Origin: Rhodocyclales bacterium GT-UBC
GTDB taxonomy: Bacteria > Pseudomonadota > Gammaproteobacteria > Burkholderiales > Rhodocyclaceae
DNA: 64,000 nucleotides
Assembly: GCA_003583745.1 (NCBI GenBank)
Contig: QXPY01000006.1
Coordinates: forward strand, 229,309-293,308
Reading direction: 5' to 3'
Shown here: positions 19,196-27,980 of the stretch, in pieces
How the letters are laid out: each line of letters begins with the position of its first letter
Numbering within the stretch: position 1 is the stretch's first letter
Position numbers and translations under genes: made by a program
The notes under the pieces: generated by a model
Told to the model about the DNA's origin: nothing
Databases searched by the model: none
Seen by the model: only the letters and a program-made list of their open reading frames with translations

Positions 19196-19816
19196 ATGTT
19201 GTTACGCACGATCGCCCGGATCAGCCTGCTTGGGCTGTCCGCTTCACTGCTGCCTGTTTCCGCCCTGGCCGTGGCCAATATCGATCAGCCGGCACCGCCT
19301 TTTTCAGCCCAGAGCGCTGACGGCAATACCGTCAATCTGGCCGCCTATCGGGGCAAAACGGTGGTGCTGGAATGGACCAATCATGAATGCCCCTACGTCC
19401 GTAAGCATTACGAGAGCGGCAACATCCCGCAGTTGCAGAAGGAGGCTGCGGCGCGCGGCATCGTCTGGCTGCAGGTGATTTCATCGGCACCGGGCAAGCA
19501 GGGCCATGTCGACGGTGCGACGGCGCTCAAGGTCAATGCGACGCGCGATGCCCGACCGGCCGGCATCATCCTCGATCCGGAAGGCAAGATCGCCCGCCTG
19601 TACGGCGCCCAGACGACGCCCCACATCTTCATCATCAACCCGGCCGGTGAACTGGTTTACAAGGGCGGGATCGACAGCGTCGCAAGTAGCAAGAAGGAAG
19701 ACCTGGCCACTGCCGAAAACTACGTCCGGCTGGCCTTTGCCGACATTTCCGCGCAGCGTCGCATCGCCCAGGCCAGCACGCGTCCGTATGGCTGCACCAT
19801 CAAGTACGCCGACTGA
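19196..19816 (+). CDS. Periplasmic redoxin (AhpC/TSA-like)
   Basis: Thioredoxin-fold protein of 206 residues with signal peptide MLLRTIARISLLGLSASLLP. The key Cys is in WTNHECPYVRKHY, with single-Cys peroxiredoxin-like spacing, and a second Cys is near the end (RPYGCTIKY). The redoxin core includes TTPHIFIINPAGELVYKGGIDS. GAGGAG lies six bases before the ATG. Following the ScsB-type reductase, it is a likely acceptor of its electrons. Confidence 0.82.
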   Translation: MLLRTIARISLLGLSASLLPVSALAVANIDQPAPPFSAQSADGNTVNLAAYRGKTVVLEWTNHECPYVRKHYESGNIPQLQKEAAARGIVWLQVISSAPGKQGHVDGATALKVNATRDARPAGIILDPEGKIARLYGAQTTPHIFIINPAGELVYKGGIDSVASSKKEDLATAENYVRLAFADISAQRRIAQASTRPYGCTIKYAD

Positions 19817-19847
19817 GTCTTCCGGCTCTTTTCATTTCCGGATGACC

Positions 19848-19875
19848 GGCATATCGAAATAAAAAATACGTCGTT
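19848..19875 (+). promoter_or_regulatory. CysB-like box before the first sulfate-binding protein gene
   Basis: GGCATATCGAAATA, six bases later TACGTCGTT. The same 28-base pattern recurs at 21045-21072 before the second sulfate-binding protein gene (GGCATATCCAAATA ... AATTCGTT), 21 of 28 or more positions identical. CysB activates such genes in proteobacteria, so a CysB site overlapping the promoter is inferred. Confidence 0.55.
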
Positions 19876-19937
19876 CCGCAGTTTGGAGCGGCTCCGTAGA
19901 TTGACGTTTCCAACCCTCTATTTCAGGAAAAATAACG

Positions 19938-20942
19938 ATGCAATTCCAGAAAACCCGCCGTGCCCTGATCGCACTCGCATTGGGTGCCGCCCTCGGCGGC
20001 CATGCCCTGGCCGATGTCTCCCTGCTCAACGTGTCCTACGATCCGACGCGCGAGCTGTATCAGGAATACAACGCAGCCTTCGCCAAGTACTGGAAGGGCA
20101 AGACCGGTGAAAGCATCTCCGTCAAGGCTTCGCATGGTGGTTCCGGCAAGCAGGCGCGTGCCGTGCTCGACGGTCTCGATGCCGACGTCGTCACCCTGGC
20201 CCTAGCCTACGATATCGATGAAATCGCCGAAGCCGGCCTGCTCAACAAGGATTGGCAGAAGAAGCTGCCGCTCAATGCTTCGCCCTATACCTCGACCATC
20301 GTGCTGCTCGTCCGCAAGGGCAACCCGAAAGGCATCAAGGACTGGAACGACCTGGTCAAGCCGGGTGTTGAAGTCATCACCCCGAATCCGAAGACCTCCG
20401 GTGGTGCCCGCTGGAACTACCTGGCCGCCTGGGGCTACGCCAAGCAATTGAAGGGCGGCTCCGATGCGACGGCCAAGGACTTCGTCAAGAAGCTCTACGG
20501 CAACGTCAAGGTGCTCGATTCCGGCGCCCGCGGCGCGACGACGACCTTCGTCGAACGCGGCATCGGCGACGTGCTGATCGCCTGGGAAAACGAGGCCTAC
20601 CTGTCGCTCAAGGAACTCGGTCCGGACAAGTTCGAGATCGTCACGCCTTCGGTGTCCATCCTGGCTGAACCGCCGGTCGCCGTGGTCGACAAGATCGTCG
20701 ACAAGAAGGGCACCCGCAAGGTTGCTACCGAGTACCTGAACTACCTGTACTCGCCGGAGGGCCAGGAAATCGCGGCCAAGAACTACTACCGTCCGACCGA
20801 TGCCAAGGTGGCTGCCAAGTACGCGAAGCAGTTCGCTCCGGTCAAGCTGTTCAAGATCAACGACGTGTTCGGCGGCTGGAGCAAGGCCCAGAAGACCCAC
20901 TTCGCCGACGGCGGCGTGTTCGACGAAATCGCCGTCAAATAA
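19938..20942 (+). CDS. sbp: Periplasmic sulfate-binding protein (first copy)
   Basis: Binds sulfate or thiosulfate for the CysTW importer. 334 residues with signal peptide cleaved near ALADVSLLN. The family signatures are [49 protein letters not shown] and [11 protein letters not shown]. It has its own promoter box and its own terminator at 20980-21016, so it can be expressed alone. The second copy at 21130 is clearly diverged. Confidence 0.95.
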   Translation: MQFQKTRRALIALALGAALGGHALADVSLLNVSYDPTRELYQEYNAAFAKYWKGKTGESISVKASHGGSGKQARAVLDGLDADVVTLALAYDIDEIAEAGLLNKDWQKKLPLNASPYTSTIVLLVRKGNPKGIKDWNDLVKPGVEVITPNPKTSGGARWNYLAAWGYAKQLKGGSDATAKDFVKKLYGNVKVLDSGARGATTTFVERGIGDVLIAWENEAYLSLKELGPDKFEIVTPSVSILAEPPVAVVDKIVDKKGTRKVATEYLNYLYSPEGQEIAAKNYYRPTDAKVAAKYAKQFAPVKLFKINDVFGGWSKAQKTHFADGGVFDEIAVK

Positions 20943-20979
20943 GCGCTCCTGGCTGGCGCGACTCTCCCGCGCGAAGCTG

Positions 20980-21016
20980 CCCCGCATGGCCCGTAAGGCA
21001 TGCGGGGTTTTTCTTT
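20980..21016 (+). terminator. Rho-independent terminator after sbp
   Basis: CCCCGCATG (20980-20988) pairs with CATGCGGGG (20999-21007), ten-base loop, then TTTTTCTTT. Confidence 0.85.
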
Positions 21017-21044
21017 GTCGGTCGGGCTGCTTTCGCTGCCGATG

Positions 21045-21072
21045 GGCATATCCAAATAGGAATAAATTCGTT
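21045..21072 (+). promoter_or_regulatory. CysB-like box before the second sulfate-binding protein gene
   Basis: GGCATATCCAAATAGGAATA followed by AATTCGTT, aligned base for base with the box at 19848-19875. It starts 85 bases before the ATG at 21130. Confidence 0.55.
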
Positions 21073-21129
21073 ATTGCGCTCGGGGGGCTTCTCTAAGCTT
21101 GCGCCATGATCGAAACGACTGGAGTCATG

Positions 21130-22137
21130 ATGAAACGAAAACCCCGTGCCCTCCGCCAACTGGCGGTTTCGGCTGCCCTGTTCGGCTTCGGCCTGAGTGC
21201 AATCGCCCAGGTGACGCTGCTCAACGTCTCGTATGACGTGACCCGCGAACTCTACAAGGACATCAACCCGGCCTTCGTCAGCGCCTGGAAAAAGAAAACC
21301 GGCGAGACGGTCGGCATCAACCAGTCGCATGGCGGTTCCAGCAAGCAAGCCGGTTCGGTGATCGGCGGCCTGGAGGCCGACGTGGTGACGATGAACCAGT
21401 CCACCGACATCGACGTCATCGCCGATAGCGGCCTGATCGCCGCCGACTGGAACAAGCGTTTCCCGAACGGTGCCGCGCCGTACACCTCGACCAGCGTTTT
21501 CCTGGTTCGCAAGGGCAATCCGAAGAACATCCGCGACTGGGACGATCTGGTCAAGCCGGGGACGACGGTGATCGTGCCCAATCCGAAAACCTCGGGCAAC
21601 GGCCGCTATACCTACCTGGCGGCCTGGGGGCAGGTGATCAGCAAGGGCGGCAATGCGACACAGGCCCGCGACTTCGTCAGCCGCCTGTTCCGCAATGTGC
21701 CGGTGCTCGATGGCGGCGGCCGCGGTGCGACGACGACCTTCACCCAGCGCAATATCGGCGACGTCCTGGTGACGTTTGAAAACGAGGCCTACCTGATCGA
21801 CAAGGAAGTCGGCGGTGACCAGTTCGATGTCGTCTATCCCTCGGTCAGCATCGAGGCGGCGGCGCCGGTTGCGTTGGTCGACAAGGTGGTGGACAAGAAG
21901 GGCAGCCGCAAGCAGGCGCAGGCCTATCTCGACTTCCTCTATTCGCCGGAAGGGCAGGAAATCATCGCCCGCCATTACCTGCGGCCGCGCAACGAGGCCG
22001 TGCTCAAGAAGCATGCGGCACAGTTCAAGCCGCTCAAGCTGTTCACCCCGGAAGCCATCTTCGGCAGCCTGGCCAAGGCCCAGAAAGAGCATTTCGCCGA
22101 TGGCGGCATCTATGACCAGATCGTGGTGAACAAATAA
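21130..22137 (+). CDS. Periplasmic sulfate-binding protein (second copy)
   Basis: A second Sbp/CysP family protein, about 335 residues, with signal peptide ending near SAIAQ and VTLLNVSYDVTRELYKDIN, NQSHGGSSKQAGSV, PNPKTSGNGRYTYLAAWG. The ATG at 21130 has GGAG five bases upstream; ATGs at 21106 and 21127 are in frame but badly spaced. The stop overlaps the cysT ATG (TAATG), so this copy is the one coupled to the permeases. Confidence 0.93.
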   Translation: MKRKPRALRQLAVSAALFGFGLSAIAQVTLLNVSYDVTRELYKDINPAFVSAWKKKTGETVGINQSHGGSSKQAGSVIGGLEADVVTMNQSTDIDVIADSGLIAADWNKRFPNGAAPYTSTSVFLVRKGNPKNIRDWDDLVKPGTTVIVPNPKTSGNGRYTYLAAWGQVISKGGNATQARDFVSRLFRNVPVLDGGGRGATTTFTQRNIGDVLVTFENEAYLIDKEVGGDQFDVVYPSVSIEAAAPVALVDKVVDKKGSRKQAQAYLDFLYSPEGQEIIARHYLRPRNEAVLKKHAAQFKPLKLFTPEAIFGSLAKAQKEHFADGGIYDQIVVNK

Positions 22138-22964
22138 TGGCGACACGTCGTGCCTTGCCGGGATTCGGGCTTTCTCTCGGCTATACCCTGACCTGGCTAT
22201 CCCTGGTTGTGCTGATTCCGCTGGCGGCGGTGTTCATCAAGACCTCCAGCCTGACGCTGGAGCAGTTCTGGCATGTCACCACCACGCCGCGGGTGCTGGC
22301 CTCGTATCGGCTGACCTTCGGTGCCTCGCTGCTTGCCGCCGGCATCAACGCGGTATTCGGCCTGCTGCTGGCCTGGAGCCTGGTGCGTTACACCTTTCCC
22401 GGCAAGAAGCTGGTCGATTCGCTGGTCGACCTGCCGTTTGCCTTGCCGACCGCCGTCGCCGGCATTTCGCTGACCGCGCTGTGGGCGGGTAATGGCTGGC
22501 TGGGCAAGATCAGCGAGCCGCTCGGCATCAAGGTCGCCTTTTCGCCGCTCGGGGTGCTGGTGGCGCTGGTCTTCATCGGCTTGCCCTTCGTCGTGCGGAC
22601 CGTGCAGCCGGTGCTGGAAGATCTGGAAATCGAGATCGAAGAGGCGTCTTCCAGCCTCGGGGCGGACCGCTGGCAAACCTTCCGCCTGGTCGTCTTTCCA
22701 ACGCTTTATCCGGCCCTGCTGACCGGCTTTGCACTGGCCTTTGCCCGTGCCGTCGGCGAGTACGGCTCGGTGATCTTCATTGCCGGCAACATCCCGATGG
22801 TCTCGGAAATCACGCCGCTGATGATCATCACCAAGCTTGAGCAATACGACTATGCCGGCGCCACCGCGATTGCCTCGGTGATGCTGATCGCTTCCTTCAT
22901 TCTTCTCATTGCCATCAACAGCCTGCAGGCCTGGACGGCAAAACGCACAGGAAAGTCCAAATAA
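22137..22964 (+). CDS. cysT: Sulfate/thiosulfate ABC permease CysT
   Basis: Inner-membrane permease, 275 residues, six membrane segments, with LPFALPTAVAGISLTALW and the EAA loop EEASSSLGADRWQTFRLVVFPTLYPALLTG. One-base overlaps on both sides (TAATG) couple it to the binding protein and cysW. Confidence 0.95.
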   Translation: MATRRALPGFGLSLGYTLTWLSLVVLIPLAAVFIKTSSLTLEQFWHVTTTPRVLASYRLTFGASLLAAGINAVFGLLLAWSLVRYTFPGKKLVDSLVDLPFALPTAVAGISLTALWAGNGWLGKISEPLGIKVAFSPLGVLVALVFIGLPFVVRTVQPVLEDLEIEIEEASSSLGADRWQTFRLVVFPTLYPALLTGFALAFARAVGEYGSVIFIAGNIPMVSEITPLMIITKLEQYDYAGATAIASVMLIASFILLIAINSLQAWTAKRTGKSK

Positions 22965-23857
22965 TGGCTGGCGCAACATCACTTCATCTCGGTGGCATTC
23001 CGGCCGAGCGCTTCGAGGCCAATCCGGCCACCCGCGAACCGGTCTGGGTCAAGTGGGCGATCATCATCACCGCCTTGTCCTTCTTTGCCCTGTTCGTACT
23101 GATGCCGCTGATCGTGGTCTTCGCCGAAGGGCTGCGCAAGGGCTGGGATGCCTACCTCGCCGCGCTGATCGAGCCGGATGCCTTGTCATCGGTCAGGTTG
23201 ACCCTGCTGGTGGCGGCGGTTTCCGTGCCCCTCAACATCGTCTTTGGTGTCGCCGCGGCCTGGTGTATCGCCAAGTTCGACTTCCCCGGCAAGACCTTCC
23301 TGATCACGCTGATCGACCTGCCGTTCTCGGTGTCGCCGGTGGTGGCCGGCCTGATCTACGTGCTGGTCTTTGGCCGTACCGGCTGGATTGGCCCGTGGTT
23401 CATCGAGCACGACATGAAAATCGTCTTCGCGGTGCCCGGCATCATTCTCGCCACCATCTTCGTGACCTTCCCGTTTGTCGCGCGCGAACTGATCCCGCTG
23501 ATGCAGGCGCAGGGCCGGGATGAGGAGGAGGCGGCGACCGTGCTCGGTGCTTCCGGCTGGCAGACCTTCTGGAAAGTCACCGTTCCCAACATCAAATGGG
23601 GCCTGATCTACGGGGTGATCCTGTGCAATGCCCGGGCGATGGGCGAGTTCGGCGCCGTTTCGGTGGTCTCCGGCCATATTCGCGGCGAGACCAATACGAT
23701 GCCCCTGCACGTCGAGATCGCCTACAACGAATACAACTTCGCCGCCGCTTTCGCCGTCGCCTCGTTGCTGGCGATCCTGGCGCTGCTGACGCTGGTGGTG
23801 AAGACCTTCGTCGAATGGCGGGCCGGTCTGGCGGCACGGGAGGTGGTCGAGGAATAA
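22964..23857 (+). CDS. cysW: Sulfate/thiosulfate ABC permease CysW
   Basis: The partner permease, 297 residues, with LPFSVSPVVAGLIYVLVFG and the EAA loop EEAATVLGASGWQTFWKVTVPNIKWG. Normally cysA (the ATPase) follows; here a terminator follows at 23886, so the ATPase must come from elsewhere in the genome. Confidence 0.95.
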   Translation: MAGATSLHLGGIPAERFEANPATREPVWVKWAIIITALSFFALFVLMPLIVVFAEGLRKGWDAYLAALIEPDALSSVRLTLLVAAVSVPLNIVFGVAAAWCIAKFDFPGKTFLITLIDLPFSVSPVVAGLIYVLVFGRTGWIGPWFIEHDMKIVFAVPGIILATIFVTFPFVARELIPLMQAQGRDEEEAATVLGASGWQTFWKVTVPNIKWGLIYGVILCNARAMGEFGAVSVVSGHIRGETNTMPLHVEIAYNEYNFAAAFAVASLLAILALLTLVVKTFVEWRAGLAAREVVEE

Positions 23858-23885
23858 ACGACAGCCTTTCAACAGGTAACGCGCA

Positions 23886-23911
23886 AACGGCCGGGTAACC
23901 GGCCGTTTTTT
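23886..23911 (+). terminator. Rho-independent terminator after cysW
   Basis: AACGGCCGG (23886-23894) pairs perfectly with CCGGCCGTT (23899-23907) around GTAA, then a T-run. It closes the sulfate operon without a cysA gene. Confidence 0.88.
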
Positions 23912-23948
23912 ATTGCCGGTCGCTTTTCGCTGCCTTCCTGATCCGGGT

Positions 23949-23964
23949 TGCTGCGTACGCAGCA
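23949..23964. promoter_or_regulatory. TGYTGC-N4-GCARCA palindrome before the first TonB receptor
   Basis: TGCTGC-GTAC-GCAGCA, an exact match that is also a perfect 16-base palindrome. A poorer copy lies at 23980-23995 (right arm GAAGCA), 31 bases on. The sigma-54 promoter at 24126 is about 165 bases downstream. The rest of the 330-base gap is AT-rich with nothing else recognised. Confidence 0.62.
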
Positions 23965-24125
23965 GCCAGATGTTGCGCCTGCGCGGCATGAAGCAGCGAG
24001 CGGGGACGTCTTACGCTAGCGAATTGTTTCTGTTTTTGAAAAATGAAATTAATTTTCAATTAAAAACAATAAATTACATAATTTAATTAAGGTTAATTCG
24101 ATGTTTTGTTGCATGTATTTCCGGC

Positions 24126-24141
24126 GGGCACGGTGGTTGCA
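24126..24141 (+). promoter_or_regulatory. Strong candidate sigma-54 promoter of the first TonB receptor operon
   Basis: GGGCACGGTGGTTGCA: 5 of 6 bases of TGGCAC, ten bases between GG and GC, and a perfect TTGCA. Transcription would begin near 24152, 36 bases before the ATG. Confidence 0.72.
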
Positions 24142-24187
24142 ATCCCTGATGAGGGGTCACTTTTGCAACGATTAACGGGGAAGCGTA

Positions 24188-26929
24188 ATGCCCAATAGAA
24201 AGTCTTCATACCAAAAACGAAAAGCCGGAACGGCGACTGCATCCGATTCATATCAACAGGGCAATTTCGCCTTGCGGCGCAGCACTGCCTGCGTCCTTGC
24301 CGCATTGGCCCTGGCCGGCGGCGGATCGCTGCAGGCCGCCGAGGAAAACAAGGGCTTGGCCGAGCTGCAGGCCGAAAATCAACGCCTGCGCCAGGAAATC
24401 GAAGCCCTGAAGCAGCAGGGCAAGACGCCGGCTGCTGCGCCCGTGGCGGCGGCAGCCCCGGGTCAGGCAGCGGCTGCCACAACGCCGATCAAGGCCGGGG
24501 CCGACGGTGTTGTCGCTTTTGACCGCGTGGTGGTGACGTCGCGAAATCGCGAGGAAATCGCCCAGGATGTACCGCTGCCGGTCACCGTCATTGGCGGCGA
24601 CCGACTGGATCGGGAAGACATCAAATCGCTTTGGGATTTGCCGGCCAAGGTACCCAATCTCCGCCTGAACAATCCCGGCGAAAATGCCCGCAAGGTCAGC
24701 CCGTCGATTCGCGGCCTGGGCCAGGGCGCCGCCAACGACTCGATGGAGCAGAGCGTCGGCGTCATCGTCGATGGCGTGACGCTGTACTACTCAGGGCAGG
24801 CCTGGAACGACTATGTCGACCTCGACCGCATCGAGGTCCTGAATGGGCCGCAGGGCACGCTGATGGGCAAGAACACCTCGCTCGGCGCGATCAATATCCT
24901 GACCAAGGCACCGAGTTTCACCAAAGCGTCGAGTTTTGAGTTGACCGGTGGCGATTTCAATACGCTGAATGGCAAGTTCTCGTCCACCGGTTCGCTGGTC
25001 GATGGCCTGCTGGCCTATCGCGGCAGCTTCGTGGCCGAGCGCGGCGATGGCATCTATACCAATACCTACCAGTCGATGGGGCATGCCAAGGAAACCTGGC
25101 GGGAGAGCAACAAGCTGTCCGGGCGCCTGCAGTTCCTGTTTACGCCGACCGAGAACCTGACCGGCCGCTTCATCTTCGACAAAACCCGCTCCGACGAGCG
25201 AACCAACACCGGCAATACGCTGGTCGATAATGGTCCGGCAACCTGGCGCAACAGCGTGACCGGGGCCGTCAGCAGCCGGGTGGTTACACCGATCAACTAC
25301 AGCCCGACCGGCAGCTACGTCAATTACGGCTTCCTCGGCAAATGGGCGCAGCGCTCGGCCTGGTTCCACAACGCCGATGGTTCGGTCTATCAACCCGGCT
25401 TCAATACCACCGATATCCAGAATTCCGAGGCCCGGCCGCAAGTCACCAACCAGTGGGGCAGCTCCGGCCAGTTCGACTGGCGCGTGGCCGATCACACCCT
25501 GACCTCGATCACCGCCTATCGCTACCAGGATTTCGATATCAAGAACGGCGGCCAGAACGGCCCGTTCTACATCAGCAACAGCGGCCAGCAGTTGTGGAAC
25601 CAGCAGTTCTCGCAAGAATTGCGTCTGGCGTCCAATCCCTCTCCGGAAAAGGTGCTGGATTATCAGGTCGGCCTCTACTACCTGAATGCCCGCGTTTATA
25701 GCGACGACCCGACCTACTACGGTGCCGATGCCGGGGCGTGGAATGCCTCGACTTCGCAATACACGTCGCTGATCGCCAACGGGGCCGGGCGCGAGCTGAT
25801 GCGGGCGTCGTTGAATGGTCTCTATCAATCGTCGGTGACCGATGCCCGGGTCAGCAGCCTGGCCGCCTACGGTCAGCTCGACTGGCACCTGACCGATAAG
25901 GCGACCATCGGATTTGGCTTGCGTCAGACGCAGGAGCACAAGACCAACAAGATCAGTCAGCAACTGGATCGGGCTGGCGAAAATCTCGATGCCCTGGGCG
26001 CAGCAGTCGGCGCCAGCGCGGCCCAAATCAGCGCAGCGAAGGCGATTCGCGCCGCCCAGGTCAATCCGGCTTTCAACTGGGTGGATGGCAACGCGATCGA
26101 CGCCAACCTGACAGCCTGGAACATCGGCCCCAGCTACAAGCTTAATGACGACGTGTTGCTTTATTCGTCGGTCGGGCAGGGCGTCAAGTCGGGCTTCATC
26201 TACTTCCAGCAGGGCAAGCAGCCGACCGATGCCGACTTCGAGACCGATATCAAGCCTGAGAAGACGCTTGATTTCGAGCTGGGTTTCAAGAGCCTGTTGC
26301 TCAATCGCAAGTTGCAACTCAATACCAATCTCTACTTGACCAAGATCAAGAACTACCAGGCATCCTGGACCCGCGAAGATGCGACCACGCCATCCGGTTT
26401 CCGCTCCGGTTGGGGCAACGTCGAGAAGATCGGCGCCAAGGGGATCGAGCTGCAATCGGCTTACCAGTACAACAATGCGCTCTCGTTCAACCTGGCGGCG
26501 GCCTACAACATCGCCGAGTACGAGACCGACTGGCTGGTACAGGTGCCTGAGGTGTCCAACACGGCCTATTTCAATGCCAAGGGGCAGCAGATCGCCAATG
26601 TGCCGAAACTGTCGCTCAGCTACGGCCTGAACTGGCAGGCCCCGGTCGCCGGCTTCCTCGGTCGGGTCACCTTGAGCAACAGCTATCGCTCGGGCACCTA
26701 TCTCAACGACAACCACTCGGAGTTCACCTACCAGTCCGGCTACAACGTGACCAATCTCGGCCTCGGTCTGGGCGGGCTTGATCGGAGTTGGGAAGTCTCC
26801 TTGCTCGGCCGGAATATTTTCGATACCGAGTACTACACCAGCAAGAGCACCTGGAGTTCCACCGGGGCCGCCAACGTCCTGTGGGGCGCGCCGCGCGGCT
26901 GGTTCCTGGTCTTCAAATCGAAGCTCTGA
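24188..26929 (+). CDS. TonB-dependent outer-membrane receptor with N-terminal coiled coil
   Basis: Imports a large or scarce ligand across the outer membrane. 913 residues: a long n-region, signal hydrophobic stretch (STACVLAALALAGGG), a heptad-like segment (LAELQAENQRLRQEIEALKQQ), an Ala/Pro linker, a TonB-box-like FDRVVVTSR, the plug (PSIRGLGQG, VIVDGVTLYY, IEVLNGPQGTLMGKNTSLGAINI) and a 22-strand barrel ending WFLVFKSKL. The coiled coil between signal and plug is unusual and is shared with the receptor at 29542. It heads an operon with a lactonase-like protein, a hydrolase and a cytochrome. Ligand unknown; sulfur-containing organics are inferred from regulation. Confidence 0.9.
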   Translation: MPNRKSSYQKRKAGTATASDSYQQGNFALRRSTACVLAALALAGGGSLQAAEENKGLAELQAENQRLRQEIEALKQQGKTPAAAPVAAAAPGQAAAATTPIKAGADGVVAFDRVVVTSRNREEIAQDVPLPVTVIGGDRLDREDIKSLWDLPAKVPNLRLNNPGENARKVSPSIRGLGQGAANDSMEQSVGVIVDGVTLYYSGQAWNDYVDLDRIEVLNGPQGTLMGKNTSLGAINILTKAPSFTKASSFELTGGDFNTLNGKFSSTGSLVDGLLAYRGSFVAERGDGIYTNTYQSMGHAKETWRESNKLSGRLQFLFTPTENLTGRFIFDKTRSDERTNTGNTLVDNGPATWRNSVTGAVSSRVVTPINYSPTGSYVNYGFLGKWAQRSAWFHNADGSVYQPGFNTTDIQNSEARPQVTNQWGSSGQFDWRVADHTLTSITAYRYQDFDIKNGGQNGPFYISNSGQQLWNQQFSQELRLASNPSPEKVLDYQVGLYYLNARVYSDDPTYYGADAGAWNASTSQYTSLIANGAGRELMRASLNGLYQSSVTDARVSSLAAYGQLDWHLTDKATIGFGLRQTQEHKTNKISQQLDRAGENLDALGAAVGASAAQISAAKAIRAAQVNPAFNWVDGNAIDANLTAWNIGPSYKLNDDVLLYSSVGQGVKSGFIYFQQGKQPTDADFETDIKPEKTLDFELGFKSLLLNRKLQLNTNLYLTKIKNYQASWTREDATTPSGFRSGWGNVEKIGAKGIELQSAYQYNNALSFNLAAAYNIAEYETDWLVQVPEVSNTAYFNAKGQQIANVPKLSLSYGLNWQAPVAGFLGRVTLSNSYRSGTYLNDNHSEFTYQSGYNVTNLGLGLGGLDRSWEVSLLGRNIFDTEYYTSKSTWSSTGAANVLWGAPRGWFLVFKSKL

Positions 26930-26943
26930 TTCGTGGCTGGAAC

Positions 26944-26975
26944 AAAAGCGGCGGCTGTGTGCAGTCGCTGCTTTT
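26944..26975 (+). other. Hairpin between receptor and lactonase-like gene
   Basis: AAAAGCGGC (26944-26952) pairs with GCTGCTTTT (26967-26975) with one G-U. The stem ends in TTTT and may partly attenuate read-through or mark mRNA processing. Confidence 0.35.
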
Positions 26976-26991
26976 ACAAGAGGAGACATTG

Positions 26992-27951
26992 ATGCAAAAA
27001 CGCGCCCTATCGGCCCGCATGGGCCTGTTGTTTCTGGCCGGCTATCTGGTGTTTGGCTCGTTGCGGGCTGAGCCGGCGAATCCGGCCATTCCCGGCGTGC
27101 TGGCCGCCGGTACGCCGCTACAGCTGATTCAGGATGGGTTCAAGGGCACCGAAGGGCCTGTCGCCTTGCCGGATGGCAGTGTGATCTTTACCGAGACCCA
27201 GGCCAGCCGGATTACCCGCATTGCAGCCGATGGTTCGGTATCGACCTTCCTGGAAAACAGCAATGGGTCGAACGGCCTGGGATTCAATCGCCAGGGCGAA
27301 TTGCTCTCGGTGCAGACCGTCAAGCCGCAGGTCGGGGTCATTTATCCGGCGGGCAGGGAACGGGTACTGGTCGCCGAGTTCGAGGGGCAGCCCCTGGCGC
27401 GCCCCAACGATCTGGTGGTCGATCGCCTGGGCGGCGCCTATTTCACCGACCCCGGGGCCAATCCACCTGCCGGGCAGACACCGGCCAAGCCGGCGGTCTA
27501 TCACGTTTCGGCCGACGGCCGGGTGCAGCGCCTGATCGACGATGTCGAGCGGCCGAATGGCATCCAGCTCAGCCCGGACGAAAAAATCCTCTATCTGGCC
27601 AATACGCGGGGCGAATACGTGCTGGCCTACGATGTGGCGGCCGATGGCAGCCTCGGCAAACGCCGCGACTTCGCCCGCCTGAGCGGCTGGAGCAAGGGTG
27701 AGAACGGCAGTTACGCCAGTGGCGCAGACGGTCTGGCGGTGGATGCCGAGGGGCGCTTGTATGTCGCCTCGAATGCCGGTATCGAGGTGTTTTCGCCGGC
27801 CGGGCAGGCTCTGGGTATCATTGCGCTGCCGAAAAAGCCGCAAAACCTGGCGTTCGCCGGGATCGACAAGAAAACGCTCTATGTCGTCGGCCGTGGCGCA
27901 GCGTATCGCATTGCACTGCTGACACCGGGATTTGCCGGTCGCGCCAAGTGA
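26992..27951 (+). CDS. Secreted SMP-30/gluconolactonase-like protein
   Basis: Six-bladed propeller of the SMP-30/LRE lactonase family, 319 residues, behind a signal peptide (MGLLFLAGYLVFGSLRA). Family motifs are GFKGTEGPVALPDGSVIFTE (metal Glu), SNGLGFNRQGEL, RPNDLVVDRLGGAYFTDPG (Asn/Asp metal ligands) and ASGADGLAVDAEGRLYVAS. AGAGGAG lies six bases before the ATG. It probably opens a lactone or hydrolyses an ester in the periplasm; the substrate is unknown. Confidence 0.88.
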   Translation: MQKRALSARMGLLFLAGYLVFGSLRAEPANPAIPGVLAAGTPLQLIQDGFKGTEGPVALPDGSVIFTETQASRITRIAADGSVSTFLENSNGSNGLGFNRQGELLSVQTVKPQVGVIYPAGRERVLVAEFEGQPLARPNDLVVDRLGGAYFTDPGANPPAGQTPAKPAVYHVSADGRVQRLIDDVERPNGIQLSPDEKILYLANTRGEYVLAYDVAADGSLGKRRDFARLSGWSKGENGSYASGADGLAVDAEGRLYVASNAGIEVFSPAGQALGIIALPKKPQNLAFAGIDKKTLYVVGRGAAYRIALLTPGFAGRAK

Positions 27952-27980
27952 ATATCCGATTCTTTCAACCAAGGACACCC

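Noticed and set aside
24791..26989. A 732-residue minus-strand open frame
   Set aside because: Complete antisense overlap with the first TonB receptor; no recognisable motif.
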